A program made the translations under genes and the position numbers. The notes under the pieces were generated by a model, which was not told the origin of the DNA, ran no database searches, and saw nothing but the letters and a program-made list of their open reading frames with translations. Source: Burkholderiales bacterium (lineage in GTDB: Bacteria; Pseudomonadota; Gammaproteobacteria; Burkholderiales; Burkholderiaceae_C). From it: a DNA stretch of 64,000 bases. Every line of letters begins with the position of its first letter. The first letter of the stretch is position 1. Shown piece by piece: positions 47,920 to 56,085 of the stretch. The DNA is taken from NCBI GenBank assembly GCA_947453625.1, contig CANGHK010000010.1, positions 44,046 to 108,045 on the forward strand, in the 5' to 3' direction.

Positions 47920-48765
47920 TCACTCGAAGAGTTCGGGGTCGGTGCGGCAGATTTCCTGCCACAGCGGCTGGAAATGCATCCAGCCCACGCCCGCGCTGCC
48001 GGCGTTCTCGCGCGTATAGACGGCTGATTCGTGCGGGATATGTTTAGGCGTGCCCGCGGCCATCGCCAGCAACTGGGCCTGGGCGCAGCGCTCGAAGCAG
48101 ACGAACCAGAAGACGGCTTCATCGACCGTGGCGCCGACGGTGAAATGGCCATGGTTTTGATGGATCGCGGCGCGGTTCATGCCGAAGCCCTTCGCGAAGT
48201 CGTGTCCGGCTTGCACATCCAGCACCACGGCCCCGCCATGGTCGGCGATGACGACGTTCTGCTCGTAGAACGCGCAGGAGTCCTGGGTCAGCGGGTCCAG
48301 CGGGATGCCCAGTGCGCTGAAGGCCTTGCCGTAGACCGAGTGCGCATGCGCCGCGGCCACCACGTCGGGGCGCGCAGCGTGGACGGCGGCGTGCAGCACA
48401 TAGGCCGCGCGGTTCACGCTGTGCTTGCCGTAGACGACCTCGCCGTGGTGGTTGACGAGGATCAGGTCCGACACCCGCATGTGGCGGAACGACAGACCGA
48501 GCGGGTTGACCCAGAAGTGGTCGGGAAACTCGGGGTCGCGCACCGTGATGTGGCCCGCCACGCCCTCGCCGAAACCGAAGCGGCCGAAGATGCGCAAGGA
48601 ACCCGCGAGCTTCTGCTTGCGGCGCAGCCGCTCTTCGGCCACGGTAGCGGCGGGCGCCATCGTTTCCATCCCCAAGGTGGTGACGGTCTTGGGTGTGAGT
48701 GGGATGCCGTCGATCATCGGGATGGCGGCTGCGGCTGCGGTGGGGGTGTCGGGGGTGGCGATCAT
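47920..48765 (-). CDS. Class II aldolase/adducin family protein
   Basis: Protein of 281 residues of the class II aldolase/adducin fold (zinc-dependent L-fuculose-phosphate aldolase, ribulose-5-phosphate epimerase and fungal-type decarboxylases). Family motifs are GVAGHITVRDPE, HFWVNPLGLSFRHM, AHAHSVYGKAFSAL (metal His pair) and NRAAIHQNHGHFTVG (further His ligands). The C-terminal GWMHFQPLWQEIC is typical of the longer oxidoreductase-like subgroup. ATG 48765 is preferred over a start 38 codons upstream, which reads through Pro/Arg-rich sequence. The substrate is unknown. Confidence 0.88.
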   Translation of the reverse strand: MIATPDTPTAAAAAIPMIDGIPLTPKTVTTLGMETMAPAATVAEERLRRKQKLAGSLRIFGRFGFGEGVAGHITVRDPEFPDHFWVNPLGLSFRHMRVSDLILVNHHGEVVYGKHSVNRAAYVLHAAVHAARPDVVAAAHAHSVYGKAFSALGIPLDPLTQDSCAFYEQNVVIADHGGAVVLDVQAGHDFAKGFGMNRAAIHQNHGHFTVGATVDEAVFWFVCFERCAQAQLLAMAAGTPKHIPHESAVYTRENAGSAGVGWMHFQPLWQEICRTDPELFE

Positions 48766-48949
48766 CTCGTCAGAGTAGCGTGTCGCGCGCGGCGAGGGAA
48801 TGGGGGGATTCCAGACTGTTGATCGGGACGCGATCGCGAGGGCGTTGCCAGGCAGGGCGCGTGCGCCCGGTCCAGCCATCCCCGCCCGCCAAGCACGCCG
48901 TAGCGTACATGCGCATCCCGTCCTCCGGCTTTATTAAAACACTTGTATT

Positions 48950-48968
48950 TGATCAGTGTTGGTGATCA
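48950..48968. promoter_or_regulatory. TGATCA dyad in an AT-rich promoter region upstream of merR
   Basis: Two TGATCA palindromes separated by 7 bp lie in the only clearly AT-rich stretch nearby (48930-48972). A CATAAT hexamer (48967-48972) follows, 18 bp after TTGTAT (48943-48948). An operator between long-spaced -35 and -10 elements is what MerR-type regulators use, so this is a candidate autoregulatory promoter. The start codon would then be very close to the transcript start. Confidence 0.4.
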
Positions 48969-48971
48969 TAA

Positions 48972-49511
48972 TTGGCGGTGCATTGCCGTCCATCCCCTCC
49001 CACCGCCACATCCGACGCTGAAGCCGGTCTTGGCCGCGATGGCGCTGCCTACCCCGCCAGCCACACCCTGGACGACTTGTGCGCGCTGACCAGCCTGCCG
49101 CGCCGCACGGTGCGCTATTACGTCCAGCTCGGGCTGGTCGACCGCCCCGAAGGCGAGACGCGGGCCGCGCGCTATGGCCCGCGCCAGCTCGACCAGTTGC
49201 TCAGCATCCGCAAGTGGGCCGCCGAAGGGCTGTCGCTGGACCGCATCCGCGGCCTGTTGCAGGGTGAGCCGGCGCCGGTGCAGCCGCTGCCGTCGCAGCC
49301 CGGCGAGGTCTCGGTGCGCAGCCATGTGGCGGTGGCACCCGGCATCGAGCTGGTGATCGACCCCGGTCTGGCGGCGCTGACGCCCGAGCAACTGCGGGCC
49401 TTCAGCCGCTCGGTGATCGGCCTGCTCGGCACGCTGGGATCTGCAGTCGAGGCGGCGCCTCGATGCGATGCCCCCGATCCGCCTGATCTTTCCGACCCGC
49501 CAGCGTCTTGA
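48972..49511 (+). CDS. MerR-family HTH protein paired with a VIT-VWA gene
   Basis: Protein of up to 179 residues. The MerR-type winged HTH spans about 30-98: TLDDLCALTSLPRRTVRYYV, GLVDRPEG, RQLDQLLSIRKWAAEGLSLD, RIRGLLQG. A C-terminal segment follows (VAVAPGIELVIDPG, LTPEQLRAFSRSVIGLL) that recurs almost motif for motif in the partial gene at 63791-64000. The start is uncertain: TTG 48972 or GTG 48978, with no in-frame ATG before the HTH. The VIT-VWA gene starts 63 bp downstream. The conserved tail instead of a known effector domain leaves open whether it senses a ligand or binds the VIT-VWA protein. Confidence 0.8.
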   Translation: MAVHCRPSPPTATSDAEAGLGRDGAAYPASHTLDDLCALTSLPRRTVRYYVQLGLVDRPEGETRAARYGPRQLDQLLSIRKWAAEGLSLDRIRGLLQGEPAPVQPLPSQPGEVSVRSHVAVAPGIELVIDPGLAALTPEQLRAFSRSVIGLLGTLGSAVEAAPRCDAPDPPDLSDPPAS

Positions 49512-49574
49512 ACCGACCAGCCGCTTCGCCTCACCACCCCGATCCCGTCGCTCCCACTTCTTTCAAGGCCCCGC

Positions 49575-51935
49575 ATGTCCCAGCCGTTCAGCACTTCGCC
49601 GGTCAAGCCCGGTCTGCATGCCGCCCGAGGCGACACGCCCCTGCTCGAGCGCGTGCGCCTGGTCGGCAGCCTCGCCGGTCCGCTGCTGGAGCTCGCGGTC
49701 GAGCAGCAGTTCTGCAACCGCACGCCGGAGTCGGTCGAACTGGTCTATTCCTTCCCTATGCCCTGGGGCGCGGTGCTGCTGGAGCTGGAAGTTCGGCTGG
49801 GCGACAAGCTGCTGACCGGCGGGGTGGCGCCTCGCGCCCGGGCCGAGGCACTTTACGAATCAGCGCTCGACGATGGCGACGCCGCGGTGCTGCTGCAGCA
49901 GACCGACGATGGCGGCTGCACCCTCAACCTGGGCAACCTGGCGCCGGGTGAGCGCTGCAGCATCCAGTACCGCTTTGCCCAGTTGCTGCGACTGGACCGC
50001 GGCAGCCTGCGCCTGATGCTGCCCACGGTGCTGGCGCCACGCTGCGGCGCGCAGCATGCGCTCGATCCCGGCTGCAAGCCGGCGCCCGACCTGCTTGCCG
50101 ACTACCCGATGGACCTGGAGCTGACGCTGGACGCCGCGCTGTGCCAGGGCCGGATCGCCTCGCCCAGCCACCCGATCCGGGTGGCGCTGGCGGCCGGGCG
50201 GGCCACCATCAGCCTGGCGCGCCTGGGCCACCTCGACCGCGACTTCGTCCTGGTGGTCGACCAACTGCCCCAGGTCTCGACGCTGGTGCTGGGCGCCGAC
50301 CCGGTGCAAACCGGCCAGGTGGCGGTGCTGACCAGTTTCGCGCTGCCGGCCGGCACGCCCAAGGCGCCGATCAGCGCCAAGCTGCTGCTCGACTGCTCCA
50401 GTTCGATGGCCGGCGACAGCATCGCCGCCGCGCGCGAGGCGCTGGCGTCCTGCCTGGACCAGTTGCAGTCGGGCGACCGCGTCACGCTGTCGGACTTTGG
50501 CGACCAGACCTTCCACTTCACGTCGCGCTGGCTGAGTCCGGGCGTGGCCGCGCTGGCCAGCGCGCGGCGGTGGGTGATGACGCGCAAGGCCATCCTGGGC
50601 GGCACCCAGATGACGCGGGCGCTGACCGCAGTGTTCGGGCTGTGCGGGGCCGAGCCTGCCGACGTGCTGCTGATCACCGACGGCCAGATCGAGAACCTGG
50701 CCGAAGCCGTCGAGGCCGCGCGCCGCAGCGGCCACCGGGTGTTTGCGGTGGGCATAGGCGCGGCGCCGGTCGAGGCCTTGCTGCGGCAACTGGCCGAAGC
50801 CACCGGCGGCGCCTGCGAGTTCGTCGCCGGTGGCGAGGACGTTCAGCCCGCCGTGCAGCGGCTGTTCGCGCGCCTGCGCAGCGAGCGCATCGAGGCGCTG
50901 CGCTGCGACTGGTCGCTCAGCGCCGGCCAACTGGTCTGGAGCGCGGCCACCACCGCCCAGCCGCCCTGGGCCGGCGACACGGTCAAGTTCATGCTGCGCT
51001 TCGACGGCCAGCCCCGAGGCCGCGCCGCGTTCTCCTGGCAGGACGGCGCGGGCCGGCATGAGCTGGCGTTGGAACTGCCGACCCAGGTGCAGACCAGCGG
51101 CGCGCTGGCCCGGATGGCCGCGGCGATGGCCTGCCAGTCGCTGCCCGAGGCCGAGGCCACCGAGCTGGCGCTGCGCTACCGGCTGCTGACCCGCCACACC
51201 CATTGGGTGATGGTGCACCGGCGCGCCGCACAGGACAAAGCCAGGCTGCTGCCCAGCTTGAAGACCGTCCGGCCCATGCTGGCGGCGGGCTGGGGCGCCA
51301 CCGGCAGCGTGACCGCCGGGGCCGTTTCCGATCATTCTCGGTTGTCCACGCCGTCGGTCTGGCGCAGCGGCCGCACCCTGGCCGCGGCCAAGGTCGACGC
51401 GCTGACCAGCCAGGGCATGGACGAGATCGAGATTCCGGCTTTCCTGCGCAAGCAGGCCGACGCCCCTGAGGTGAGCCGCGCCGTGCCGCCGCTGTCCATG
51501 CCGGTCGCCATCACGCAGCAGGGCATCACACCCCAGGCGCTGCGCTTCTGGCTGTTGCGCCGTCAGACCTCGACCTGGCCGCAGACCCTGGCGGAGCTCG
51601 ACGCGCTGGGCCTGCCGCAGGCCTGGCGTGACTGGCTGCAGAGCCTGATCGCGCCCGGACTCGACATCGCCCAGGCCGTGCGGGCCTTCCTGCTGGCCCT
51701 GGCCTTGTCGAGGGAAGCGGGTCGCAGCGCCAGTGGGCCGGACCTCCCGTCCCGTTTCGGGCGCTTGATCGGCGGGCGCGACGGCGACAGTGATCTTCAG
51801 CAACTGGTGGCGCGTCACCCGCGGCTGGCCTCGATCCGGCCGGCACTGGCCTCTGTGCAACCCCAGGCCTGGGGCGCGCCGCCGGCAGCGCAGGGATTGG
51901 CGTTTGGCGCGGGGGCCGGGCGCAGCGCTTCCTGA
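49575..51935 (+). CDS. VIT and VWA domain-containing protein, copy 1
   Basis: Protein of 786 residues with the architecture of the inter-alpha-trypsin-inhibitor heavy chain. A VIT domain covers about 15-155 (ELVYSFPMPWGAVL, EALYESALDDGDAAVLL, LGNLAPGERCSIQYRF) and a VWA domain about 265-440 with an intact MIDAS DCSSS (273-277) and DVLLITDGQIENL. The C-terminal ~330 residues are unassigned, with an ATELALRYRLLTRHTHWVMV segment shared with copy 2. No signal peptide or membrane helix is visible, so it is probably cytoplasmic. It is likely co-transcribed with the MerR gene. Function of bacterial VIT-VWA proteins is not established. Confidence 0.9.
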   Translation: MSQPFSTSPVKPGLHAARGDTPLLERVRLVGSLAGPLLELAVEQQFCNRTPESVELVYSFPMPWGAVLLELEVRLGDKLLTGGVAPRARAEALYESALDDGDAAVLLQQTDDGGCTLNLGNLAPGERCSIQYRFAQLLRLDRGSLRLMLPTVLAPRCGAQHALDPGCKPAPDLLADYPMDLELTLDAALCQGRIASPSHPIRVALAAGRATISLARLGHLDRDFVLVVDQLPQVSTLVLGADPVQTGQVAVLTSFALPAGTPKAPISAKLLLDCSSSMAGDSIAAAREALASCLDQLQSGDRVTLSDFGDQTFHFTSRWLSPGVAALASARRWVMTRKAILGGTQMTRALTAVFGLCGAEPADVLLITDGQIENLAEAVEAARRSGHRVFAVGIGAAPVEALLRQLAEATGGACEFVAGGEDVQPAVQRLFARLRSERIEALRCDWSLSAGQLVWSAATTAQPPWAGDTVKFMLRFDGQPRGRAAFSWQDGAGRHELALELPTQVQTSGALARMAAAMACQSLPEAEATELALRYRLLTRHTHWVMVHRRAAQDKARLLPSLKTVRPMLAAGWGATGSVTAGAVSDHSRLSTPSVWRSGRTLAAAKVDALTSQGMDEIEIPAFLRKQADAPEVSRAVPPLSMPVAITQQGITPQALRFWLLRRQTSTWPQTLAELDALGLPQAWRDWLQSLIAPGLDIAQAVRAFLLALALSREAGRSASGPDLPSRFGRLIGGRDGDSDLQQLVARHPRLASIRPALASVQPQAWGAPPAAQGLAFGAGAGRSAS

Positions 51936-52108
51936 CGGTCCCTGCGCCGGGCGCGACCGTTCGGCTGGCGGTCCGGCGGCGCTGCTGCCGAACGCGCTGG
52001 CTGGCCGACCTGATCGTCACCGACCCTCCTTCGTTGTCGCTTGGCCGGGCTGGGGCTCCGCCGCGCGACCCTGCGCCACGCTGGCGTCAGTCCAGGCGCC
52101 GCAAGCTC

Positions 52109-53068
52109 TCAGCCGCCCTCGGTGAGTGCCAGCCGCCGTGCGCTGACGAAGTGGCGCGGCGCGCCGCTCAGCGGGTCGGTGAAGGCGACCTCGCGCGCCA
52201 GCAACTGCAGCGGCTGGGTGTAGTCCGGCGGCGCGTCTGCCGCCGCTTCGGGCCACAGCCTCGGGTAGATGCGGTCGCCCACGATGGACAGGCCCAGCGC
52301 GTCGAGTTGCACACGCAGTTGGTGCCGGCGGCCGGTCAGCGGCGTCAGGCGGTAGTGGGCCAGCGCCGGTTCGCCGGCCAAGTCCCGCTGGCCCAGCCGC
52401 CTCAGCAGTTCGACCCGCGTCTGCGCGTTGGGTTCGCCGGCGATCACCCGCACCGGCAGGTGGCGGGCATCCGGCAGGTCCTGCAGCCGGTGACGCGCGG
52501 TCAGCGGCAGCGCCAGGTCCTCGCGCCACGGCGCGACGGCCTCGTACACCTTGTGCATGCGCTGCTCGCGCAGCAGCCCATGGTAGGCGTTGCGGGTGGC
52601 CGGCTGGGCGCTGAACAGCAGCACGCCGGCGGTCTCGCGGTCCAGCCGGTGCAAGGCCACCAGGTCGTCGTTGCCCAGCAGGCGCCTGAGCCGCACCAGC
52701 GCCGTCTCCTGCAGGTAGCGGCCGCCCGGTATCGCGGCCAGGAAGTGCGGCTTGTCGACGACGACCAGGTGCTCATCGCGGTGCAGCAGCGCCAGCTCGA
52801 AGGGCACGCGCGCCTCGGGCGGCAGGCTGCGCCAGTACCAGAGCACCAGTCCCGGGATGCAGGGCGCATCGGCGGCCAGGGCCCGGCCCTGCGCGTCCAG
52901 CACCTCGCCCTGCGCCATCCGGGCGGGCCAGTCCATGCCCGGCCTCAAGCGGGCGGTCAGGAAATCGGCCAGCGTAGCCCAGGGTCCAGGCCCCACCACC
53001 AGCCGGCTGGCGCTGACACCGTCTCGCGCGGGCGGCGTCCAGGCAGGGCAGGGGCGGGGGCGGGTCAC
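52109..53068 (-). CDS. RluA-family pseudouridine synthase
   Basis: Isomerises specific uridines in rRNA or tRNA to pseudouridine. The protein is about 319 residues with the catalytic motif HRLDRETAG at 140-148 (Asp143), YEAVAPW after it, and RHQLRVQLDALGLSIVGD near the C-terminus. An N-terminal region of ~90 residues precedes the domain, and ELALLHRDEHLVVVDKPHFL is the domain entry. The start is GTG 53068, since relatives begin MTRP... followed by RDGVSASR; the frame is open further upstream but unlike the family. A degenerate copy of this gene lies at 57898-58008. Confidence 0.9.
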   Translation of the reverse strand: MTRPRPCPAWTPPARDGVSASRLVVGPGPWATLADFLTARLRPGMDWPARMAQGEVLDAQGRALAADAPCIPGLVLWYWRSLPPEARVPFELALLHRDEHLVVVDKPHFLAAIPGGRYLQETALVRLRRLLGNDDLVALHRLDRETAGVLLFSAQPATRNAYHGLLREQRMHKVYEAVAPWREDLALPLTARHRLQDLPDARHLPVRVIAGEPNAQTRVELLRRLGQRDLAGEPALAHYRLTPLTGRRHQLRVQLDALGLSIVGDRIYPRLWPEAAADAPPDYTQPLQLLAREVAFTDPLSGAPRHFVSARRLALTEGG

Positions 53069-53462
53069 GGTGGCGAGGATAAGGCCGGTACGCCGGGCGC
53101 TTGCGCTGCGGCCCGGTGAGCGGCGCGGCCAGTCCAACGGAACGGTGCCCTGGCCGGGTCCAGGCGGCCGGATGCATGGTCGAGCCGCGCATTTGACGGC
53201 ATCTGCTCAGGAATGCGGCAAAGGGCTTGACAGCCAGGGTTGGCGCGGGCTGCAGCCGATCTCATCGTGGTTCCACACATGCTTATCCACAGCGGGTGGG
53301 GACAAGTATCCGGCGGGCAAGCCGGCGTGGCCACCTGATGCAGATCGGCGTCGCGGGGCTTGCCAACCGGGCCCGCTTTCCGCAGCCCGCCGCGCGTGGA
53401 TGGACTGCGTCACCCTGATCGAGAACGGCCTCGTGTGGGCCGCGACTCCGGCCCTTGGCCAT
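53069..53462. other. Intergenic region holding DnaA-box element A
   Basis: This 394-bp gap lies upstream of the pseudouridine synthase gene and downstream of the aspartoacylase-like gene. Its only recognisable content is the 93-bp element at 53215-53307. The open frames on both strands lack any protein motif I know. The segment 53308-53462 shows nothing further. Confidence 0.7.
53215..53307. repeat. 93-bp repeat element A with a DnaA box
   Basis: Matches element B (58086-58178) at 80 of 93 positions with no gaps. It starts GCGGCAAAGGGCTTGACA and ends in a consensus DnaA box TTATCCACA (53283-53291), then a second box-like sequence in inverted orientation (GGGGACAAG). In both places it lies just upstream of a pseudouridine synthase sequence read on the minus strand. 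Confidence 0.85.
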
Positions 53463-54497
53463 TCAGCCGATGACCGGCCCCGCCACCAACCGCGTGGTGT
53501 CCTCGAACCGGCCCAGCCGGGCCTGGGTATTGCCAGGTAGGAGGTGGCTGAGCGACGGCATCACCAGCACGGTGTCGTCGTAGGGGGCGCGCCAGACATG
53601 GTCGCCGTCCCGGGCGATAGGCGTGCCGGCCAGCGGCACCACGCCCAGCCCGACCATAGGCACCAGGAAGTGGAAGTCCGGCGAGCGCGCCACCACCGCT
53701 TCGGTGACGCGCACCAGGCGCTGCCCGGCCAGTGGCGTCGAGCGCAGGCGCGACGCGACCCAGGACGCGTCGACGACGCCGGTCAGCGCCAGGAAACGCA
53801 GCGCAGTGTCGATGGCCACGCTTTCCGCGCAGCGCTCCCAGTGCTGGCCGCACTCGATCAGCAGCGCTCGCTTCGGGCTGGCCGGATCGGCAAAGCCACC
53901 GCGCTCGACCATCCGCAGGCCGGCCGGGTGGCCGGTGTCGATCAGCAGATCGCCGGGCACGCCCAGCGCGACGGCATAGGCCGCGTTCTTCTCGGAGCGG
54001 CCGCAGACCATCAGCGGCCGGCAGGGCTCGCTCATCGAGTGGATGTCGAGCAACAGGTCGGCCGCGTCGACGAAGGGTTGCAACTCGCGGGCGCGCCGCA
54101 ACTCGACCGAGTCGCGCGAACCGAACAGTTCCTCGTCGGCCCAGACCCGGTTGAGGTCTTCGTCCACGCAGCGCGAGGGGTGCGGGTCGGCCGGGTCGAA
54201 GCGCGCATAGGCCGCGACGTTGGCGAAGGCCAGTATCAGCCGGCCGCGCAGCGGCCGCACCGCCTGGCCGAACAGATAGCCCAGCGCCAGCGCGCCGCAG
54301 ATCTCGTTGCCATGGGTCAGTGCCTGCAGCATCACGGTCGGACCAGGGCGCCCCGAATCGAACAGGTGGACATGGTCGACTCCGGTATTGCCATGGCGCC
54401 AGCCGCTGATGTCGGGGGCCTGCAATTCGACGGTGGGCTGGGCCGCGGCCGTGCGCTCGCACGATGGACCGGGATCGGTGGCGTGGTCTGGTGGCAT
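53463..54497 (-). CDS. Succinylglutamate desuccinylase/aspartoacylase family protein
   Basis: Zinc carboxypeptidase-fold deacylase of about 344 residues. Metal ligands are His and Glu in ALTHGNEICGAL, and His in LLDIHSMSEP; RCVDEDLNRVW is the substrate-carboxylate motif. LLIECGQHWE carries the probable catalytic Glu. The C-terminus (ARLGRFEDTTRLV) is family-like. The enzyme probably hydrolyses an N-acyl amino acid, but which one is unclear. ATG 54497 is chosen; GTG 54560 would add 21 residues of uncertain coding quality. It diverges from cho. Confidence 0.88.
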   Translation of the reverse strand: MPPDHATDPGPSCERTAAAQPTVELQAPDISGWRHGNTGVDHVHLFDSGRPGPTVMLQALTHGNEICGALALGYLFGQAVRPLRGRLILAFANVAAYARFDPADPHPSRCVDEDLNRVWADEELFGSRDSVELRRARELQPFVDAADLLLDIHSMSEPCRPLMVCGRSEKNAAYAVALGVPGDLLIDTGHPAGLRMVERGGFADPASPKRALLIECGQHWERCAESVAIDTALRFLALTGVVDASWVASRLRSTPLAGQRLVRVTEAVVARSPDFHFLVPMVGLGVVPLAGTPIARDGDHVWRAPYDDTVLVMPSLSHLLPGNTQARLGRFEDTTRLVAGPVIG

Positions 54498-54655
54498 GGC
54501 CAGGGTGGCTTTCAGGTGGCCTGGCGGCGCCAGGATCTTGTGGGTCAGCTTGGCCCTCACCCGTCAACGATAGCGCAGGCGGCCTGGACGTGTTGAGGGT
54601 ACGCATCGACGAGACCGCGGCGCCGCGCGGCCGCAGACCACCTGCCCGCCGCCTA

Positions 54656-54675
54656 TACTGAATCGATGGACAGTT
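54656..54675. promoter_or_regulatory. LexA-box (SOS box) match upstream of cho
   Basis: TACTG-N10-CAGTT matches the gamma/beta-proteobacterial SOS box TACTG-N10-CAGTA at both CTG/CAG half-sites. It ends about 60 bp before the first possible cho start. E. coli cho is a known LexA-regulated gene, so SOS induction is likely here too. Confidence 0.75.
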
Positions 54676-54733
54676 TCGGTGCCATTCCGGACGGGGTTCC
54701 CGGTGCGAGGGCAGTGGTGCGGGTGGTTCGGGC

Positions 54734-55726
54734 GTGATGGCACCCGGAGTGGTCCATCCGTCGCTGTTGTCGCCCGATTCCCATGGCAGCTGCGACGAGC
54801 CCCACCGCGTTGAATGCGGGATGGACACTGGGGATTCAATTGCCAGATGCGCGGGTTCGCCGGCGCCCATGGCCGTCGAACTTGCCCTGTCCGCCAGATC
54901 GCTTGCCCGACACGGCATCAGTCCGGAGAACCTCCAGGAACTGCCCAGCGCCACGGGCGTCTACATCTTCCACTCCGACCGCGCCATGCCGCTGTACATA
55001 GGCAAGAGCGTCAACATCCGCTCGCGGGTGCTGTCGCATCTGCGAGAGCCGGAAGAGGCTCGAATGATGGCGCAGGCGCGTCGGGTGACCTGGACCAGAA
55101 CCGCTGGCGAAATCGGCGCCCTGCTGCTGGAGTCCCAACTCATCAAGTCGCAGCAGCCCCTGTACAACAAGAAGCTGCGCCGTTCGCGCGAGTTGTGTGC
55201 CTGGAAATTGGACCTCTCGCAAGGTGAGACTTCACCAACGCTGGTGTATTCCCGCGACGTCGACTTTGCGACCACGAGCTGCCTGTTCGGTCTCTACACC
55301 AGCGCGACCGCGGCAAAGTCCTTCCTGATCGAGGTCGCGCAAGAGCACGGCCTGTGTCTTGGCGTACTGGGGCTGGAAGCCATCGGAAAGCGTGGTTGCT
55401 TTGGCCTGCAACTCAGGCGCTGCCATGGTGCATGCGTCGGCGGTGAGTCGGCCCTCTTGCATGGGCACCGTGTGCATCTGGCACTGCAGAGATCTCAGGT
55501 TCGCAGTTGGCCATTCCCTGGCGCCGTCGGTCTGGTGGAGCGCGATGGTGCCTGGGTTCAGACCCATGTCGTTCGAAACTGGCGACACGAACAGACGCTT
55601 GAAACCTTGGCCCCTGACGCGGTGCTGCTTCCGATGGCGGACTTCGAATTCGACCTGGACGCCTATCGAATACTGGTGAAGCCGCTGCTGGACGGTGGCT
55701 GTGAAATGGTTCACTTGGCCGGGTAA
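54734..55726 (+). CDS. cho: Excinuclease Cho (UvrC homologue, SOS-inducible)
   Basis: GIY-YIG endonuclease that makes the 3' incision at bulky DNA lesions in nucleotide excision repair, complementing UvrC. The core ATGVYIFHSDRAMPLYIGKS and VNIRSRVLSHLR matches E. coli Cho closely, as do TAGEIGALLLESQLIK and QQPLYNKKLRRSRELCAW. Later features are CFGLQLRRCHGACVGGES and ILVKPLLDGG near the end. The start is uncertain: GTG 54734/ATG 54737 is the longest, while ATG 54821 or ATG 54869 gives an N-terminus nearer the 295-residue E. coli protein. The LexA-box match just upstream supports the identification. Confidence 0.93.
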   Translation: MMAPGVVHPSLLSPDSHGSCDEPHRVECGMDTGDSIARCAGSPAPMAVELALSARSLARHGISPENLQELPSATGVYIFHSDRAMPLYIGKSVNIRSRVLSHLREPEEARMMAQARRVTWTRTAGEIGALLLESQLIKSQQPLYNKKLRRSRELCAWKLDLSQGETSPTLVYSRDVDFATTSCLFGLYTSATAAKSFLIEVAQEHGLCLGVLGLEAIGKRGCFGLQLRRCHGACVGGESALLHGHRVHLALQRSQVRSWPFPGAVGLVERDGAWVQTHVVRNWRHEQTLETLAPDAVLLPMADFEFDLDAYRILVKPLLDGGCEMVHLAG

Positions 55727-56085
55727 GCTGCGGATGTCGCTTTGCTGCACGGGCCGGCAATTGCCTTGCAGCAGTTGGATGAGATTGCGGATCTTGACGA
55801 ATTTGCAGGCCGCCGGCAAACAAAGCGCTGCCCCACGCCAGCCCTTGGCAAAGGATTTTCGATGGCCAAAGCCTGCTGGGTCAGTGCATCGAAGGGGCCT
55901 GAACCTGAGGGCTGCTGCCTTGCCCGATCAGCGAGCGCACCTCAGCCCTCGCCACAGAGGGCAAGGGCCTTCGTAGGCGTCAGGCCCTGCGCAGGCAGGC
56001 CCTGACGTCCGACTCAGCCCTCGCCACAGAGGGCAAGGGCCTTCGTAGGCGTCAGGCCCTGCGCAGGCAGGCCCTGATGTCCGAC
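55727..56085. other. Intergenic region between cho and ggt, ending in a tandem repeat
   Basis: The 359-bp convergent gap contains no recognisable gene. 55727-55941 is unremarkable apart from being slightly less GC-rich than its neighbours (55760-55840). 55942-56085 is a two-unit tandem repeat directly behind the ggt stop codon. Confidence 0.7.
55942..56085. repeat. Two 72-bp tandem units with hairpins, next to the ggt stop codon
   Basis: Units 55942-56013 and 56014-56085 appear identical except at one or two bases. Each contains a hairpin with 9-bp arms and a 6-nt loop (GCCCTCGCC / GGCAAGGGC, one wobble pair) and a doubled CAGGCCCTG. The period of 72 is a multiple of three. The position behind a gene and the hairpins suggest a REP-type intergenic element or a transcript-end structure. 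Confidence 0.85.

Noticed and set aside
53215..53307. Chromosome origin (oriC) suggested by DnaA boxes
   Set aside because: Only one or two boxes per site, no AT-rich unwinding region, and no dnaA, dnaN, gidA or parAB genes nearby.
55941..56085. CRISPR array
   Set aside because: Only two head-to-tail units with no spacers between them; no cas genes in the window.
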